A DNA stretch of 64,000 bases from Candidatus Opimibacter skivensis (lineage in GTDB: Bacteria; Bacteroidota; Bacteroidia; Chitinophagales; Saprospiraceae), in contig JADKHH010000037.1 in the NCBI GenBank assembly GCA_016721905.1, positions 55,492 through 119,491 on the forward strand, given 5' to 3'. The notes beneath the pieces were generated by a model, which was given only the letters and a program-made list of their open reading frames with translations, was not told the origin of the DNA and ran no database searches. This document shows, piece after piece, positions 1 through 9,583 of the stretch. Each line of letters begins with the position of its first letter. The first letter of the stretch is position 1. The translations under genes and the position numbers were made by a program.

Positions 1-1237
1 GTTTGGCTCCTTCCTTGATCATTGTTTTTGAAGCAGCGGTCAGCGTAGCACTTCCAGTGACAAACTGAATGCGTTGGGTATTGAATTTCGCATTTTCAAT
101 CTTTGGACATCCGCCATTATCAACAGGGCCTTTGATATCCGGACACTTGTCATCAGGATCGAGTACACCATCCATATCTCTGTCCGGAATCGGGCAGCCA
201 TTATAAGCGGCGACACCTGCTTGTGTAGGACATTTGTCGTTGTCATCTGTGATACCATCACCATCTGTATCGGCACAGCCGTTATATTTCGCTATACCTG
301 CCTGGTTTGGACACTTATCCACTTCATCGTTGATACCATCACCATCTGTGTCCGGAATCGGGCATCCATTGTATTTAGCTAAACCCGCAACCTTCACACA
401 TTTGTCAACCTCATCATTGATGCCGTCATTATCAGTATCAGGAATTGGGCAACCTTCGTATTTAGCTAAACCAGCTACCGTCACACATTTATCCACTTCG
501 TCGTTAAATCCATCATGGTCCGTATCCGGGATCGGGCAACCAGCATATCGTTCAAAGCCAGCCTCTGCAGGGCAGCTGTCACTCTTATCTGGAATACCAT
601 CTGCATCCGTATCTGCCGGAATAAACTTGCCAAACAATCTGAGTTTGACACCTACCTGAAAGTTATCATTCTTAAATTCAGTCTCAGCATCCGGAACTTC
701 CCTATTGTCCATGTTATCCAGCCCATACATGTAGCGACCGAAGATAACTGCCCTACCGTGAGGGAATATTTCAATGCCTCCGTTCACAGCAAAACTTGGA
801 CTGGTGAAATCACCGCTTTCGGTAGTGCCGATTTTATCTTCAGCATCCATCACCAGATCCAGCTGTGGTCCTGCTGTGATAGCTAGTGCTTTTCCAAGGT
901 GTAGTTTCAAGGAAAGGGGAATGGAGATATAACTGATATTACCATTGCCCAGCAATGCAGCTGGATATTCAGCCCGATAGGTATAGTAGGAGTACATGAC
1001 TTGTGGCTCCACGGAAAGACACTTGCCCAAAGGGAGGTTTACCCAACCTCCTGCCGACCAGCCGACCTTAGCATCATAGCTGATATTTGCCGGGTTTTGT
1101 CCGTCCAACCTGAACTTGCTGAAATTCATAGCACCCAATACGCCTCCGGAAACCGTGTACCGGTCATGGGCGGTTTTTTGAGCATAAGAGGTCACAGCAA
1201 TAGTCAACATCAAAAGATGAAGAATAAATTTTTTCAT
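1..1237 (-). CDS. OmpA-family outer-membrane protein with thrombospondin type-3 repeats (3' end cut by window)
   Basis: The gene reads from the ATG at 1237 to the window edge, so at least 412 codons are present and the C-terminus is missing. It opens with a signal peptide (MKKFILHLLMLTIAVTSYAQ), then about 200 residues of beta-barrel-like sequence. Six calcium-binding thrombospondin type-3 repeats of the form DTDGDGINDEVDKCP...Y.GCP follow, and then the start of what looks like an OmpA C-terminal domain (NTQRIQFVTGSATLT...). In this family the barrel sits in the outer membrane, the acidic Asp-rich linker binds Ca2+ and the OmpA domain grips peptidoglycan. The final OmpA domain cannot be confirmed because it lies outside the window. 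No operon partner is visible on this side. Confidence 0.85.
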   Translation of the reverse strand, partial: MKKFILHLLMLTIAVTSYAQKTAHDRYTVSGGVLGAMNFSKFRLDGQNPANISYDAKVGWSAGGWVNLPLGKCLSVEPQVMYSYYTYRAEYPAALLGNGNISYISIPLSLKLHLGKALAITAGPQLDLVMDAEDKIGTTESGDFTSPSFAVNGGIEIFPHGRAVIFGRYMYGLDNMDNREVPDAETEFKNDNFQVGVKLRLFGKFIPADTDADGIPDKSDSCPAEAGFERYAGCPIPDTDHDGFNDEVDKCVTVAGLAKYEGCPIPDTDNDGINDEVDKCVKVAGLAKYNGCPIPDTDGDGINDEVDKCPNQAGIAKYNGCADTDGDGITDDNDKCPTQAGVAAYNGCPIPDRDMDGVLDPDDKCPDIKGPVDNGGCPKIENAKFNTQRIQFVTGSATLTAASKTMIKEGAK

Positions 1238-1656
1238 GAGTATTGTATTTATGGTTTGCAAACTAAAGATTAAGCCGGTTTCGGCTTTTGTTTTGAAATT
1301 CAGTCACAATTTATCGGTATTATTTAGGATACACTAATATATGCTGATACTTTTTTGAGCCAGAGGTACGTGTTTGAACTATCATCAGCCAGAGATGAGG
1401 GACCAAAAGGATTCAGCTTGGTCATCTCTCTCTTTGTTGAGCGTGCAATAATCAAAAAAGCTCAGCCTCCTTCACATAAATGATGACAGAAGCCGGTCTC
1501 GAAGACTGTAGTAATTTGTCTACAACTTAGACTGCCTATAATAAGTGCAATGGCAGCAGGTCATTCTCAGGGATAACAAAACCCCCTTTTAACGTATATT
1601 CAAGTTTATTCTGACCTAAATAAACTTTACCTTTACATCCTTAAACTGAAATCCAA

Positions 1657-2274
1657 ATGAAATCATTTCTTCTTTGTACTGCATTCCTTGCAGTCACTTT
1701 AAGCGCAGCAGCACAGACATCATCTGTTACGCTGTTAACTTTTGCAGGGTATACCTTTGCCGACAAGTTTCAGACCTATTATGGATATGGCAAGATCCAG
1801 GATGCCTTTCAGTGGGGAGCAGGTCTTGAGTTTGGCATCCAGCCAGGTGCCGCGATGGAATTGATATATCTCCGCTCAGATCCGGAAGCCTATTACGATG
1901 AAAGTTTCAGCCAGCAACTGAGTGGTAAAATCGGCATCAATTATATCATGCTAGGTGCTACCCGGTATGCACCTGTCAATGAAACGGTCAGTGCATTCGG
2001 AACATTCGATATGGGCGTTGGATTTACATCCAATATTGCGGAAACCCTGTATTCCAGTAATGTTACAAAATTTGCCATCGGCGGTCGTCTTGGTTTAAAA
2101 GTAGCTCCGAATGACAAGGTGAGCCTTAGGATTCATGCACAGATTCTTTCACCGGTGCAATGGATCGGTGGTGGTGCTTATTTTGGTACAGGAGGTAGCG
2201 GGGCAAGCGTTTCTACCGGATCTACGATCTGGCAGTTCAACCTGGGAGGTAGTTTAAATTACCGTATCAAATAA
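1657..2274 (+). CDS. Small outer-membrane beta-barrel protein, function unknown
   Basis: This is a 205-residue protein with a clear type I signal peptide (MKSFLLCTAFLAVTLSAAAQ) followed by alternating hydrophobic/polar strands and many Gly and aromatic residues, as in 8- to 10-stranded barrels. It ends in NLGGSLNYRIK, a short strand typical of barrel termini. I recognise no catalytic motif. It is transcribed alone and is separated from the convergent gene at 2390 by a strong bidirectional hairpin. The 419 bp upstream (1238-1656) hold no gene I can support. Barrel topology is inferred from composition only. Confidence 0.65.
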   Translation: MKSFLLCTAFLAVTLSAAAQTSSVTLLTFAGYTFADKFQTYYGYGKIQDAFQWGAGLEFGIQPGAAMELIYLRSDPEAYYDESFSQQLSGKIGINYIMLGATRYAPVNETVSAFGTFDMGVGFTSNIAETLYSSNVTKFAIGGRLGLKVAPNDKVSLRIHAQILSPVQWIGGGAYFGTGGSGASVSTGSTIWQFNLGGSLNYRIK

Positions 2275-2316
2275 CACAAAGCCTTTACTGATCTTTGCTG
2301 TTGAAGTAAAGTTCAT

Positions 2317-2378
2317 AAAAAGAAAAGGGCCAGGCATGGGTTCAAAATATTGAACCCATGCCTGGCCCTTTTCTTTTT
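2317..2378. terminator. Bidirectional terminator with perfect 28-bp stem
   Basis: Arms 2317-2344 and 2351-2378 are perfectly complementary over 28 bp around the 6-nt loop AAATAT. The outer ends are A-rich on the left and T-rich on the right, so it can act as an intrinsic terminator in both directions. It lies exactly between the convergent genes ending at 2274 (+) and 2390 (-). Confidence 0.9.
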
Positions 2379-2389
2379 ATACCTGATGA

Positions 2390-2848
2390 CTAATGAGAAT
2401 CCTTAATAAACTTAGCGGAGACGGCAAGGATGAGAATGCATGCCGGAAATATCAAAGTAGTCCAGTCAAGCACTTCCTGCTGTGAAATGGTGACTGCGGC
2501 AGGAGCCCATGCCACAAAAAGCGCGACGAGGATAGCGGATACTAATAGTGATTTCAATTGATGGAACTCCGTGATCTTTAACCAAGGCAGCTCATAATTC
2601 TTTAAAAAAGTGGATTCTGACAAGAACAACCTGGATAAGCCTACCGAAAAAATAATGAAGACAAAACCAAACAAGAACCGGTCAAGGGATTCGACCAGGA
2701 TGATCCCCGGATGTTTTTCCCAATGGCCATGCACGATATCAATATAAGCCAATACACTATGATAAATGCCCAATCCGAAAAAGACCATGGCATTGATGAA
2801 GGTGAAAAATACGACGAGGAGGATGGAGATGTGGAGTAATCGCTGCAT
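2390..2848 (-). CDS. yqhA: YqhA / UPF0114 family inner-membrane protein
   Basis: The 152-residue protein has about four hydrophobic segments and the family signature ESLDRFLFGFVFIIFSVGLSRLF at about residues 50-72, which matches the E..D.FL...IFS.GL..LF core of the UPF0114 (YqhA) family. The function of that family is not established. The protein sits upstream on the same strand from the terminator at 2317-2378 and follows the small membrane gene at 2897-3262, 48 bp away, so the two may be co-transcribed. The start is the only ATG that gives a full first membrane segment. Confidence 0.75.
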   Translation of the reverse strand: MQRLLHISILLVVFFTFINAMVFFGLGIYHSVLAYIDIVHGHWEKHPGIILVESLDRFLFGFVFIIFSVGLSRLFLSESTFLKNYELPWLKITEFHQLKSLLVSAILVALFVAWAPAAVTISQQEVLDWTTLIFPACILILAVSAKFIKDSH

Positions 2849-2896
2849 AAGTGAACAACAAGATATTAATTTGAACTCACTGGAAAAATGAAAACT

Positions 2897-3262
2897 TTAT
2901 TTCTTTACCAAAACAGCCATACACCACATGGCCATCACGAAGTGTATGATAGTAACAGGCCACAAGCCAATCGCGGTCATCTGCAATCCCAGGATAGCAT
3001 AAAGCAGAATCAGCGTGCCTGCCACATTATAGAATAAAACAGACTTTACGATAGCCAAAGCGGATGCACCACTATTTCTGAGCAACCAACAGACCATACC
3101 TATTGAAATCAAGGCTGCACCAGTGATCCCACTGATGACATGCAGGCGGTCATCATCAAATGGAATTCCTAACAACATCGGGACGATTGTGGAGGGTATG
3201 GCAATCAGGGCTATCCCGGTCAGACACTCAAAGACAGCCGTAATGGAGAGTAGTGTTTTCAT
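2897..3262 (-). CDS. Small four-helix membrane protein, function unknown
   Basis: The 121-residue protein is almost entirely hydrophobic and has four predicted membrane helices (about residues 5-30, 44-62, 68-92 and 97-118). I see no conserved catalytic or metal-binding motif. The layout resembles small uncharacterised Bacteroidota membrane proteins. It is the first gene of a possible two-gene unit with yqhA. The region upstream (3263-3657) is a repeat island without coding potential that I trust. Confidence 0.6.
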   Translation of the reverse strand: MKTLLSITAVFECLTGIALIAIPSTIVPMLLGIPFDDDRLHVISGITGAALISIGMVCWLLRNSGASALAIVKSVLFYNVAGTLILLYAILGLQMTAIGLWPVTIIHFVMAMWCMAVLVKK

Positions 3263-3343
3263 CTTTTCAATTTTCGGTTTCGTGTGTAAGTATACGAAAA
3301 GCTGCAGTAAGGAAATCGCATTTCGTGCGTAAGCAAACGAAAT

Positions 3344-3641
3344 GCCGCTGGCTTGGTGTCCTCACCACCAGCGAACGGGTACCAAGGCTAGAGGACCATC
3401 TGTTGGTTGTTGGTGAGGACACCAACAACGGCTGCGCGCTTTTGTGCACATAAAGCAATAACGAAATATTTCTTCTCACGGTCTCACATGTGCCGCTGGC
3501 CGGGTGTTCACACCACCAGCATACGGATACCAGGCCAAAGAACCAAATTGAGATTTCCGTTGGTCGTTGGTGAGGACACTAACAACGGCATTCCGGCGGG
3601 TATTACGTTGGTCATTGGTGAGGACACCAATGACCAACGGC
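3344..3641. repeat. Cluster of short palindromic repeats (units A and B)
   Basis: Two kinds of unit alternate. Unit A (GCCGCTGGC...CACCACCAGC...) occurs at about 3344-3400 and 3492-3547. Unit B (GTTGGTNNTTGGTGAGGACA...) occurs at 3402-3432, 3559-3589 and 3607-3641. Each B unit folds on itself. The copy at 3607-3638 has a perfect 14-bp stem with loop AGGA, and the copy at 3406-3429 has a 10-bp stem with the same loop. The cluster lies between the sulfatase stop (3658) and the small membrane gene. It resembles a REP/BIME cluster. I see no transposase. Confidence 0.75.
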
Positions 3642-3657
3642 CTCGTTTTTAGTCCGT

Positions 3658-6027
3658 TTATTTCCCGGGAGGGACTTCCACTTTCACTTGCTGAATTTTA
3701 CCTGTGAAGGCATTGTCCCCTTCTTTGTAGTCATTTGACACATTGGTCTCTCCATCCATACCTACATCCACACCCTCGTCGGCTGAAAATACAAAGGGTT
3801 GTGTCTTTGGAATTTTTCCTTCACCAACCTTTTTATCATCTACATAAAGGATTGAAGTTCCACCGGCGCCAGGCTTGCCTCCGTCAAAGACAAATTCATA
3901 CTTGAGTATGTGGGCACCGGGACTTACCGCCGTTGAGCTTGTAACTCTTGTGTTTTCTACACCGAAATAATTATACTCATGTTGCAACTTACCGTTTTTC
4001 ATATACAACGTCCATCCGCCAAACTTACCAGCTTGTGCGATTATCACTCCATTGGCACCGGCTTTGGGGATTTCTACGTCTGCGGTGATTGTATAGTTGG
4101 TGTTTTTAACATTGATGAATGCATTTTCGGCTATGCCCACCATGCCTTCATATACAGTAAGTGTCTTGCGTGGACCCAACAAATCCGGTCTGCCTGCAAT
4201 CGCTGGATTAAATCGTTCGGATCTGCGATCGTCAATTGGAAAGACGTGATTTTTAATCGCTTCCTGCTTAAAGACTTCCTGCAATTCTTTTAATTTTTCC
4301 GGATTGGTTTCAGCCAGATTATTCGCTTCTGAAAAATCTTCATCAATATTGTACAACTCCCATACATCTTCTTCGAGCGGAGGAGCTGAACCCAAAATCC
4401 AGGGAATAGAGTGACGTGTGCAAGCCACCCATCCATTATGATAAATACCCCGGTTTCCAAACATTTCAAAGTACTGGGTGGTCCTGCGATCCTTAGCTGT
4501 TGCATCATCTATTGTGTAAAGCATGGAGACGCCATCCATCGGATATTGGGTTACTCCATTTACCATTTTAGGCTCAGGCAGACCGGCTGCCTCTAGCACT
4601 GTAGGAGCTACATCAATCACGTGATGAAACTGTGAGCGTACTTCTCCATTTCCTTTGAAACGATCTGGCCAATGGAGCACCATTCCATTACGCGTCCCGC
4701 CAAAATGGGATGCAACCTGCTTGGCCCATTGAAATGGCGTATTCCCTGCATGTGCCCATCCAATGGCGAAATGTGGAAATGTGTTAGGACTACCCCAGTC
4801 TTCAATATGATTCATCATCTGGGAGGCATCGCCTGGAATTCCGTTTAAGGCCATCATTTCATTATAGGTGCCTTGCGGACCACCTTCTGCGCTGGAACCA
4901 TTATCGCCAACGATATAAAAGAATATGGTGTTGTCCAATTCACCCATTTTCTCAAGGGCTGTTACAAGCCTGCCTACCTCATGATCCGTGTGCTCAGCAA
5001 AACCGGCAAATACTTCCATCTGTCGGCTAAATAATTTTTTAGCCTCTGCAGACTGGGCATCCCATGCAGGAATCTCTTTAGGTCGCTCTGTAAGTTTAGC
5101 AGATGCAGGAATGATCCCCATTTGCTGCTGACGTGCATAGGTTTCTTCTCTTAACTTATCCCATCCGCCGTCAAATTTTCCTTTGTATTTATCAGCCCAT
5201 TCCTTTGGTGCATGATGAGGGGCATGTGTTGCACCTGTAGCGAAATAAACATAGAATGGTTTGTCCGGTGTCAATGATTGTTGTGCTTGCATCCAGTTGA
5301 CCGCATGGTCCGTCATATCCACTGTAAAATGATAATTGGGATCTGCCTCATGTTCCACACGTGTCACTCCATCATAGATCGCAGGTGACCATTGATTTGT
5401 TTCTCCCCCGATAAATCCATAGAACTTATCAAAGCCGGAGCCTGTAGGCCAGCGATCAAAAGGACCTGAAACGGAAACCTCCCATGGTGGTGTCTCGTGA
5501 TATTTTCCAAAAGCAGCTGTGCTATAACCATTCATTCGGAGGATTTGTGCCAGAGGAGTTACGCTGTTTGGCCTGATACCTGTGTTGCCAGGAAATCCTG
5601 TTGCGAGCTCCATGATGGCCCCGGCATTATTGATATGGTGATTCCTACCTGTCAACAGGGCGACACGTGTCGGCGAACAGAGCGCTGTTGTATGGAACCT
5701 GTTATACTTTAGACCATTTGCCGCAAGTTTTTCCAGGGTAGGCATGTTGATGGGACCTCCGAAAGCGCTTGAGTGCCCGAAGCCAATATCATCAATCAGT
5801 ACGATGACTACGTTAGGAGCCTTTTCAGGAGCTTTTACTTCAAAACGGGCTGGGGCCTTTGCATTTCGTGCATCCAACTCTGATTCGGCTGGATAGGTCG
5901 GTTCTTTAATGGGTAGAACGGTGCGATCAAGCCCAGTATCAACCGTACTGCTGGTAGATTCTTTTTCCTCGGATGGCTTACAGCCCAGGAAAGATAAAAA
6001 GATGAATGCGCAAATTAATTTCTTCAT
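3658..6027 (-). CDS. Lipoprotein sulfatase (type I, Cys-FGly) with C-terminal lectin-like domain
   Basis: The 789-residue protein starts with a lipoprotein signal peptide (lipobox LGC, Cys16), so it should sit in a membrane facing the periplasm or the surface. Asp79-Asp80 (LIDDIGFGH) are the metal ligands, and CSPTRVALLTGR (Cys117) is the type I sulfatase signature whose cysteine must be converted to formylglycine. A conserved VGDNGSSAEGGPQG stretch follows at about residues 375-388. Residues ~640-789 form a beta-rich extension resembling a LamG/concanavalin fold that may bind a glycan. The enzyme would hydrolyse a sulfate ester; the substrate is unknown. No formylglycine-generating enzyme is present in the window. 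The next two genes upstream on the same strand encode outer-membrane barrels, which suggests a functional unit. Confidence 0.9.
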   Translation of the reverse strand: MKKLICAFIFLSFLGCKPSEEKESTSSTVDTGLDRTVLPIKEPTYPAESELDARNAKAPARFEVKAPEKAPNVVIVLIDDIGFGHSSAFGGPINMPTLEKLAANGLKYNRFHTTALCSPTRVALLTGRNHHINNAGAIMELATGFPGNTGIRPNSVTPLAQILRMNGYSTAAFGKYHETPPWEVSVSGPFDRWPTGSGFDKFYGFIGGETNQWSPAIYDGVTRVEHEADPNYHFTVDMTDHAVNWMQAQQSLTPDKPFYVYFATGATHAPHHAPKEWADKYKGKFDGGWDKLREETYARQQQMGIIPASAKLTERPKEIPAWDAQSAEAKKLFSRQMEVFAGFAEHTDHEVGRLVTALEKMGELDNTIFFYIVGDNGSSAEGGPQGTYNEMMALNGIPGDASQMMNHIEDWGSPNTFPHFAIGWAHAGNTPFQWAKQVASHFGGTRNGMVLHWPDRFKGNGEVRSQFHHVIDVAPTVLEAAGLPEPKMVNGVTQYPMDGVSMLYTIDDATAKDRRTTQYFEMFGNRGIYHNGWVACTRHSIPWILGSAPPLEEDVWELYNIDEDFSEANNLAETNPEKLKELQEVFKQEAIKNHVFPIDDRRSERFNPAIAGRPDLLGPRKTLTVYEGMVGIAENAFINVKNTNYTITADVEIPKAGANGVIIAQAGKFGGWTLYMKNGKLQHEYNYFGVENTRVTSSTAVSPGAHILKYEFVFDGGKPGAGGTSILYVDDKKVGEGKIPKTQPFVFSADEGVDVGMDGETNVSNDYKEGDNAFTGKIQQVKVEVPPGK

Positions 6028-6161
6028 GATTTTGGTGGTGGTTTAAATTCAAAAATAAAATGGTGTGAAAATTACATCTTTACCGATTAGGGTATAATCC
6101 ATTGTATTGTTTTGTCCAGATATAGCAGATTCTGTTGATTAATTACAAATATAAGAAACCA

Positions 6162-6917
6162 TCAAAAATTAAAGCCAAGGCGTACCACCCAGCCATACGT
6201 ATCTATGTCGTATAGAAACCTGTCCACACCTTCACCTTTGTCATAATCAATCCCGATGTATCGATAGCCAATCGTGGTCTGAAACAACTCTGAAAACCGG
6301 TAGCCGACATTAGCTTGTAGTTGCCAGGTAAAATCAGATCCAATCCCAAATCCGCCCACATCCGCACGCAATTGTGCCAACCATTTTTCTTTAATTACAT
6401 GATTGGACCGAACGATAATGATAGGGTCGAACCAGGTCTTAGAAGCTTCTCCGCTCCTTGGCTCGTTAATGGTTTCGAGATCCAGTGCAACATTGAGACT
6501 AACAAGGCGTCCTCCCAAACCCGCATCAAGCCATGGTGTAATCTTTTTCAATCCGGCCACCTCCCATGCCAATTGTTTCATGGTCAATTCTCCAGAAGTG
6601 ATAATCACGCCTGGTATTACATCCTGTCCCAGGTTCATAAACAATAGGTCTGTGGTGATAGCCCAATCATCATCTGTGGCTTCAAAATAGAGCATGGCTC
6701 CAATCTTCAGATGGCCCAGTATGTCACCAACACTGGCATCCACTTCAGCCTCAGGCAGATTACGTACAGTGGTTTCTCCTTTCATGTTTGGAAACATCAT
6801 ATACAATTCACCCAGGTAATGCCACTTCTGAGTAGAATCATCCTGTGCATAGGATTGCCCCGGCATAAGCACTGTAAAAAAAACACACAACGTGAAAAAT
6901 ACTACCAACTTATTCAT
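6162..6917 (-). CDS. Outer-membrane beta-barrel protein beside sulfatase
   Basis: The 251-residue protein has a signal peptide (MNKLVVFFTLCVFFTVLMPG...YAQ) and a series of amphipathic strands ending with YGWVVRLGFNF, a C-terminal strand closing on Phe as in outer-membrane barrels. It contains VGYRFSELFQTTIGYRYIGI, typical of a porin-like hairpin. I recognise no enzyme motif. The gene lies between a sulfatase (134 bp downstream) and an Omp85-like gene (58 bp upstream), all on the minus strand, so it may serve in uptake or anchoring for that group. That role is inference from position. Confidence 0.6.
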   Translation of the reverse strand: MNKLVVFFTLCVFFTVLMPGQSYAQDDSTQKWHYLGELYMMFPNMKGETTVRNLPEAEVDASVGDILGHLKIGAMLYFEATDDDWAITTDLLFMNLGQDVIPGVIITSGELTMKQLAWEVAGLKKITPWLDAGLGGRLVSLNVALDLETINEPRSGEASKTWFDPIIIVRSNHVIKEKWLAQLRADVGGFGIGSDFTWQLQANVGYRFSELFQTTIGYRYIGIDYDKGEGVDRFLYDIDTYGWVVRLGFNF

Positions 6918-6975
6918 GATTCAATACTTTAAGGATTTTCAATTAATACTCCGTTACCTATTCAACCGACTTTCA

Positions 6976-8307
6976 TTAAAACGCTTCTGCCACACCCAGA
7001 TAAAAGGCACTTGATCTTTCACCAATTGCCAAATCTATTGCCAGATTGGTTCGGGTTTGTTTATCAATCATTATTCTCAGGCCAAGCCCATATCCAAGCT
7101 TGATGGACTCAAACAATGCCAGTGATTGTGCTTCATTATTGGCTGTTGTGGCATTGACAAAAAGCACACCTCCAAGAAGCCCTCCGTATTTCGAAATAGG
7201 AAAGCGGTATTCTGCTTCACCATAGACAAAATTGGTCCCTCGAAACCGACCTTGGGTATATCCCCTGCCACTCCTGCCTTTTTGATCGTAGGCCGTTGCG
7301 GGCAGGATGAGGTATGGGAAATTGCCTTCCTCTGAAAAATTTCCCATCAACCATAACCCTACCATGTGTCTTGGGTTTACTCTTGATAAGCCATGATAGC
7401 TCCTCCATTCCAATTGGTAAAAGTTGCCGGTGCGATCACTTCCCAGAAACTCCATAGATCCCCGCCAGCTGGCAGAAGCATAATAGCCCTTGTAAGGATT
7501 GATCATGTTGTCGCGGCTATCATACACCAGATTAATGGCCAGGGCAGAAGAATAATAAGCGTTTTGATCAAACCCATAGAAACTATTGTAAGCATAGTGG
7601 CTCGTGATCAGGCTATCCCCCGGGGTAAGACGAAGTTTTTCATCCACTATTTTTGCAAAGCCATCCAGGTTGTATCCTACACCGAGATAAAAAGAAGGCT
7701 TGATTTTAATATTAACTGATTGATGGATCCTGATCAGATTAAAGGACATGGGTTGCGTCAGGGAATCAGAATTAGTTTCCCATCCAGCCAGGCTGAATTG
7801 ATAATCCAGTATACCACCTTCAGGAGCATCGGTCCCTAATCCATAAGTGGATTGTGAATAAATCTGAAATCGCCAGTCCCCACTATAGTACATGCGGTCA
7901 GATTTAGAATACACATTATTCTTGACCAGGAAAAGGAGTTGCCCTTTAGTCGTGACCTGTGCGCTGCCAGAAAGTGTAGAATACCTGGTGCTTTGCTTCA
8001 TTTTAAAGGCATACTGCCCACCTAACCCTACCATAAATCCGGTTGCCGGGTTTGATCCGATGATGGGCACAAGAATCAATGACGCTGCATCTGAAGGTTT
8101 TTCCTTTGGCTCTTTACCCAGGGCGTCACGAATCACATCGGCGATGTCGATTTGCTCCGCATCCAGATCTAGTATTGCAAGAGAATCCTGTGCCCTGATA
8201 CCGTTCGAAACCAGCAGCATGAAGGTCAATAATAATCCAGGTAGCCCATGTCGGATTGGAAATGAAATCCGGGGAGTTATGGAGCAATGATCTAGGCTGA
8301 TGTTCAT
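6976..8307 (-). CDS. Omp85/BamA-type surface antigen barrel without POTRA domains
   Basis: From the ATG at 8307 the product is 443 residues. It has a signal peptide ending ...GIRAQD, a short acidic linker, and then a barrel that begins LVPIIGSNPATGFMVGLGG. This is the 'P.I.YsPetGf..G' opening of D15/Omp85 surface-antigen barrels. A central NLVYDSRDNMINPYKGYY matches the family motif D.RDN..NP.kG, and the end reads AFYLGVAEAF. There is no room for POTRA domains, so this is the small stand-alone class, whose function is unknown. An upstream GTG at 8352 is possible but adds a polar leader in front of the signal peptide, so I prefer 8307. It heads the run that continues to the sulfatase. Confidence 0.75.
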   Translation of the reverse strand: MNISLDHCSITPRISFPIRHGLPGLLLTFMLLVSNGIRAQDSLAILDLDAEQIDIADVIRDALGKEPKEKPSDAASLILVPIIGSNPATGFMVGLGGQYAFKMKQSTRYSTLSGSAQVTTKGQLLFLVKNNVYSKSDRMYYSGDWRFQIYSQSTYGLGTDAPEGGILDYQFSLAGWETNSDSLTQPMSFNLIRIHQSVNIKIKPSFYLGVGYNLDGFAKIVDEKLRLTPGDSLITSHYAYNSFYGFDQNAYYSSALAINLVYDSRDNMINPYKGYYASASWRGSMEFLGSDRTGNFYQLEWRSYHGLSRVNPRHMVGLWLMGNFSEEGNFPYLILPATAYDQKGRSGRGYTQGRFRGTNFVYGEAEYRFPISKYGGLLGGVLFVNATTANNEAQSLALFESIKLGYGLGLRIMIDKQTRTNLAIDLAIGERSSAFYLGVAEAF

Positions 8308-8988
8308 CCTTTTTGTTTGATCTTCGCTTTTGGCAGGACTTGTTTTCAGCACTGATGACTATCCAGCCACAGATATCTTCTACCAAGGTAGCCTATTCAA
8401 AGAAAGCAAGATTCAAATATAAGAAATGGAGTATGTCTGGCTTAGGATTTTGATCATTATCCTTTTGATTCATTAATAGCCATTCAACTTTAGAATCCAA
8501 TATCTTCACGAAATCCTTATATCGTGAAGTATCGATAGTCAGGTGCACTGTTGTAAAGACAGCCTTTGCTCTTGCATTGTCCCGACTGAATATGTCATCG
8601 GAGGAAGAGGTATTGTAGAATTAATTCTACAATACAAGCAGGCACATCGTATAATTGCATTTTGTCTGCTTCCATGTAACAAGGTGTTATACATGGATAT
8701 ACCGGATGGTATGGGTGCTTGAATGGAATTGCAAAATAGTGTACCAAATGTTTGAGCTTCAATACAACCTGGATTCAGAAATTAAAACTGACAAACGGGA
8801 AAAATAATAAGAGAAAATTCAACCTTTTACCTGACCTGCATCTTATCCTGGATTGAGGCCTCAAAATATTTTAGCTCCCATAATCGTATCTTAGCAGCTA
8901 CATCGACAGGATCACTATCAAGGTAGTTGAACCATCAGAAAATATTGCAGAAAGTAATTTAATCTCATCCTAATAATTCCGATTTCAT
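8308..8988. other. Gene-free stretch between divergent genes
   Basis: I found no supportable gene in these 681 bases. They lie between the divergent starts at 8307 (-) and 8989 (+) and should hold both promoters. The one striking object is the perfect palindrome at 8610-8635, listed separately. Confidence 0.6.
8610..8635. promoter_or_regulatory. Perfect 26-bp palindrome, possible operator
   Basis: The half-site GTATTGTAGAATT (8610-8622) is followed with no spacer by its exact reverse complement (8623-8635). It sits in the 681-bp gap between two divergent genes, 302 bp upstream of the minus-strand start and 353 bp upstream of the plus-strand start. A loopless palindrome folds poorly as a hairpin, so a binding site for a symmetric protein is at least as likely as a terminator. 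Confidence 0.5.
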
Positions 8989-9525
8989 ATGAAAATTTTT
9001 CTCGCAGTTATACTTATCCTTTCAACCGTTGAGGGATATAGCCAAAAGAAAGGAAAGGTGGACCCAAAAGATGTGACGATTGATTCACTGACGAGTGTCA
9101 CAACCATACTGACTACCCAATTGGATTCGACCACAAAATCCGCTGCGTCCCTTTCGATGGAATTGGATTCTGTATCTAAGGATCTTACTCGTTTCAAAGA
9201 GATGTACACCATTATTAAAGAGCAAGTAGTCCTGCGTGATTTTGATCCTGCAGAAATGGGAACGATCATTGATTCACTCAAAGCAGGAAGGGATGCCACG
9301 TTTTCGGGACTTTCTGCATCCTCTAAAAGTATGGCCGATAGTGTCGCGTTGCTGACTAAAGAGAATGTCGCCCTCAAGGAAATGATGACCATACTTCAGG
9401 AAGAGGAGGGAAATAAAGAGAAACTGGTGGCTGAACTCAAACAGCTGAAGGAGTTGCTGGATGCTAATATCATCACACAAGCCGAGTTTGATGAAAAGAA
9501 AACCCTGTTGATGGCTAAGTGGTAA
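8989..9525 (+). CDS. Exported coiled-coil protein with C-terminal SHOCT domain
   Basis: The 178-residue product has a signal peptide (MKIFLAVILILSTVEGYSQ), a middle part rich in Ser/Thr/Asp/Leu with heptad character, and a C-terminal segment ELKQLKELLDANIITQAEFD that matches the SHOCT domain (short C-terminal domain of about 30 residues with L..L...G.IT..EFe..K). SHOCT domains are thought to help oligomerisation; no enzymatic role is known. It is followed 58 bp later by a lipoprotein gene on the same strand, so the pair may be one transcript. Confidence 0.7.
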   Translation: MKIFLAVILILSTVEGYSQKKGKVDPKDVTIDSLTSVTTILTTQLDSTTKSAASLSMELDSVSKDLTRFKEMYTIIKEQVVLRDFDPAEMGTIIDSLKAGRDATFSGLSASSKSMADSVALLTKENVALKEMMTILQEEEGNKEKLVAELKQLKELLDANIITQAEFDEKKTLLMAKW

Positions 9526-9583
9526 TTGGTAATTTCTATCGCCTGACTTTGCATGTGTTGAATCAAAAAAAAATATCTCCAAC

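Noticed and set aside
3344..3641. Possible CRISPR array
   Set aside because: Repeat units are palindromic and of two alternating kinds, with irregular gaps and no uniform spacers; no cas genes are in the window.
8308..8352. Longer GTG start for the Omp85-like protein
   Set aside because: It would put a 15-residue polar leader in front of the signal peptide; the ATG at 8307 gives a normal one.
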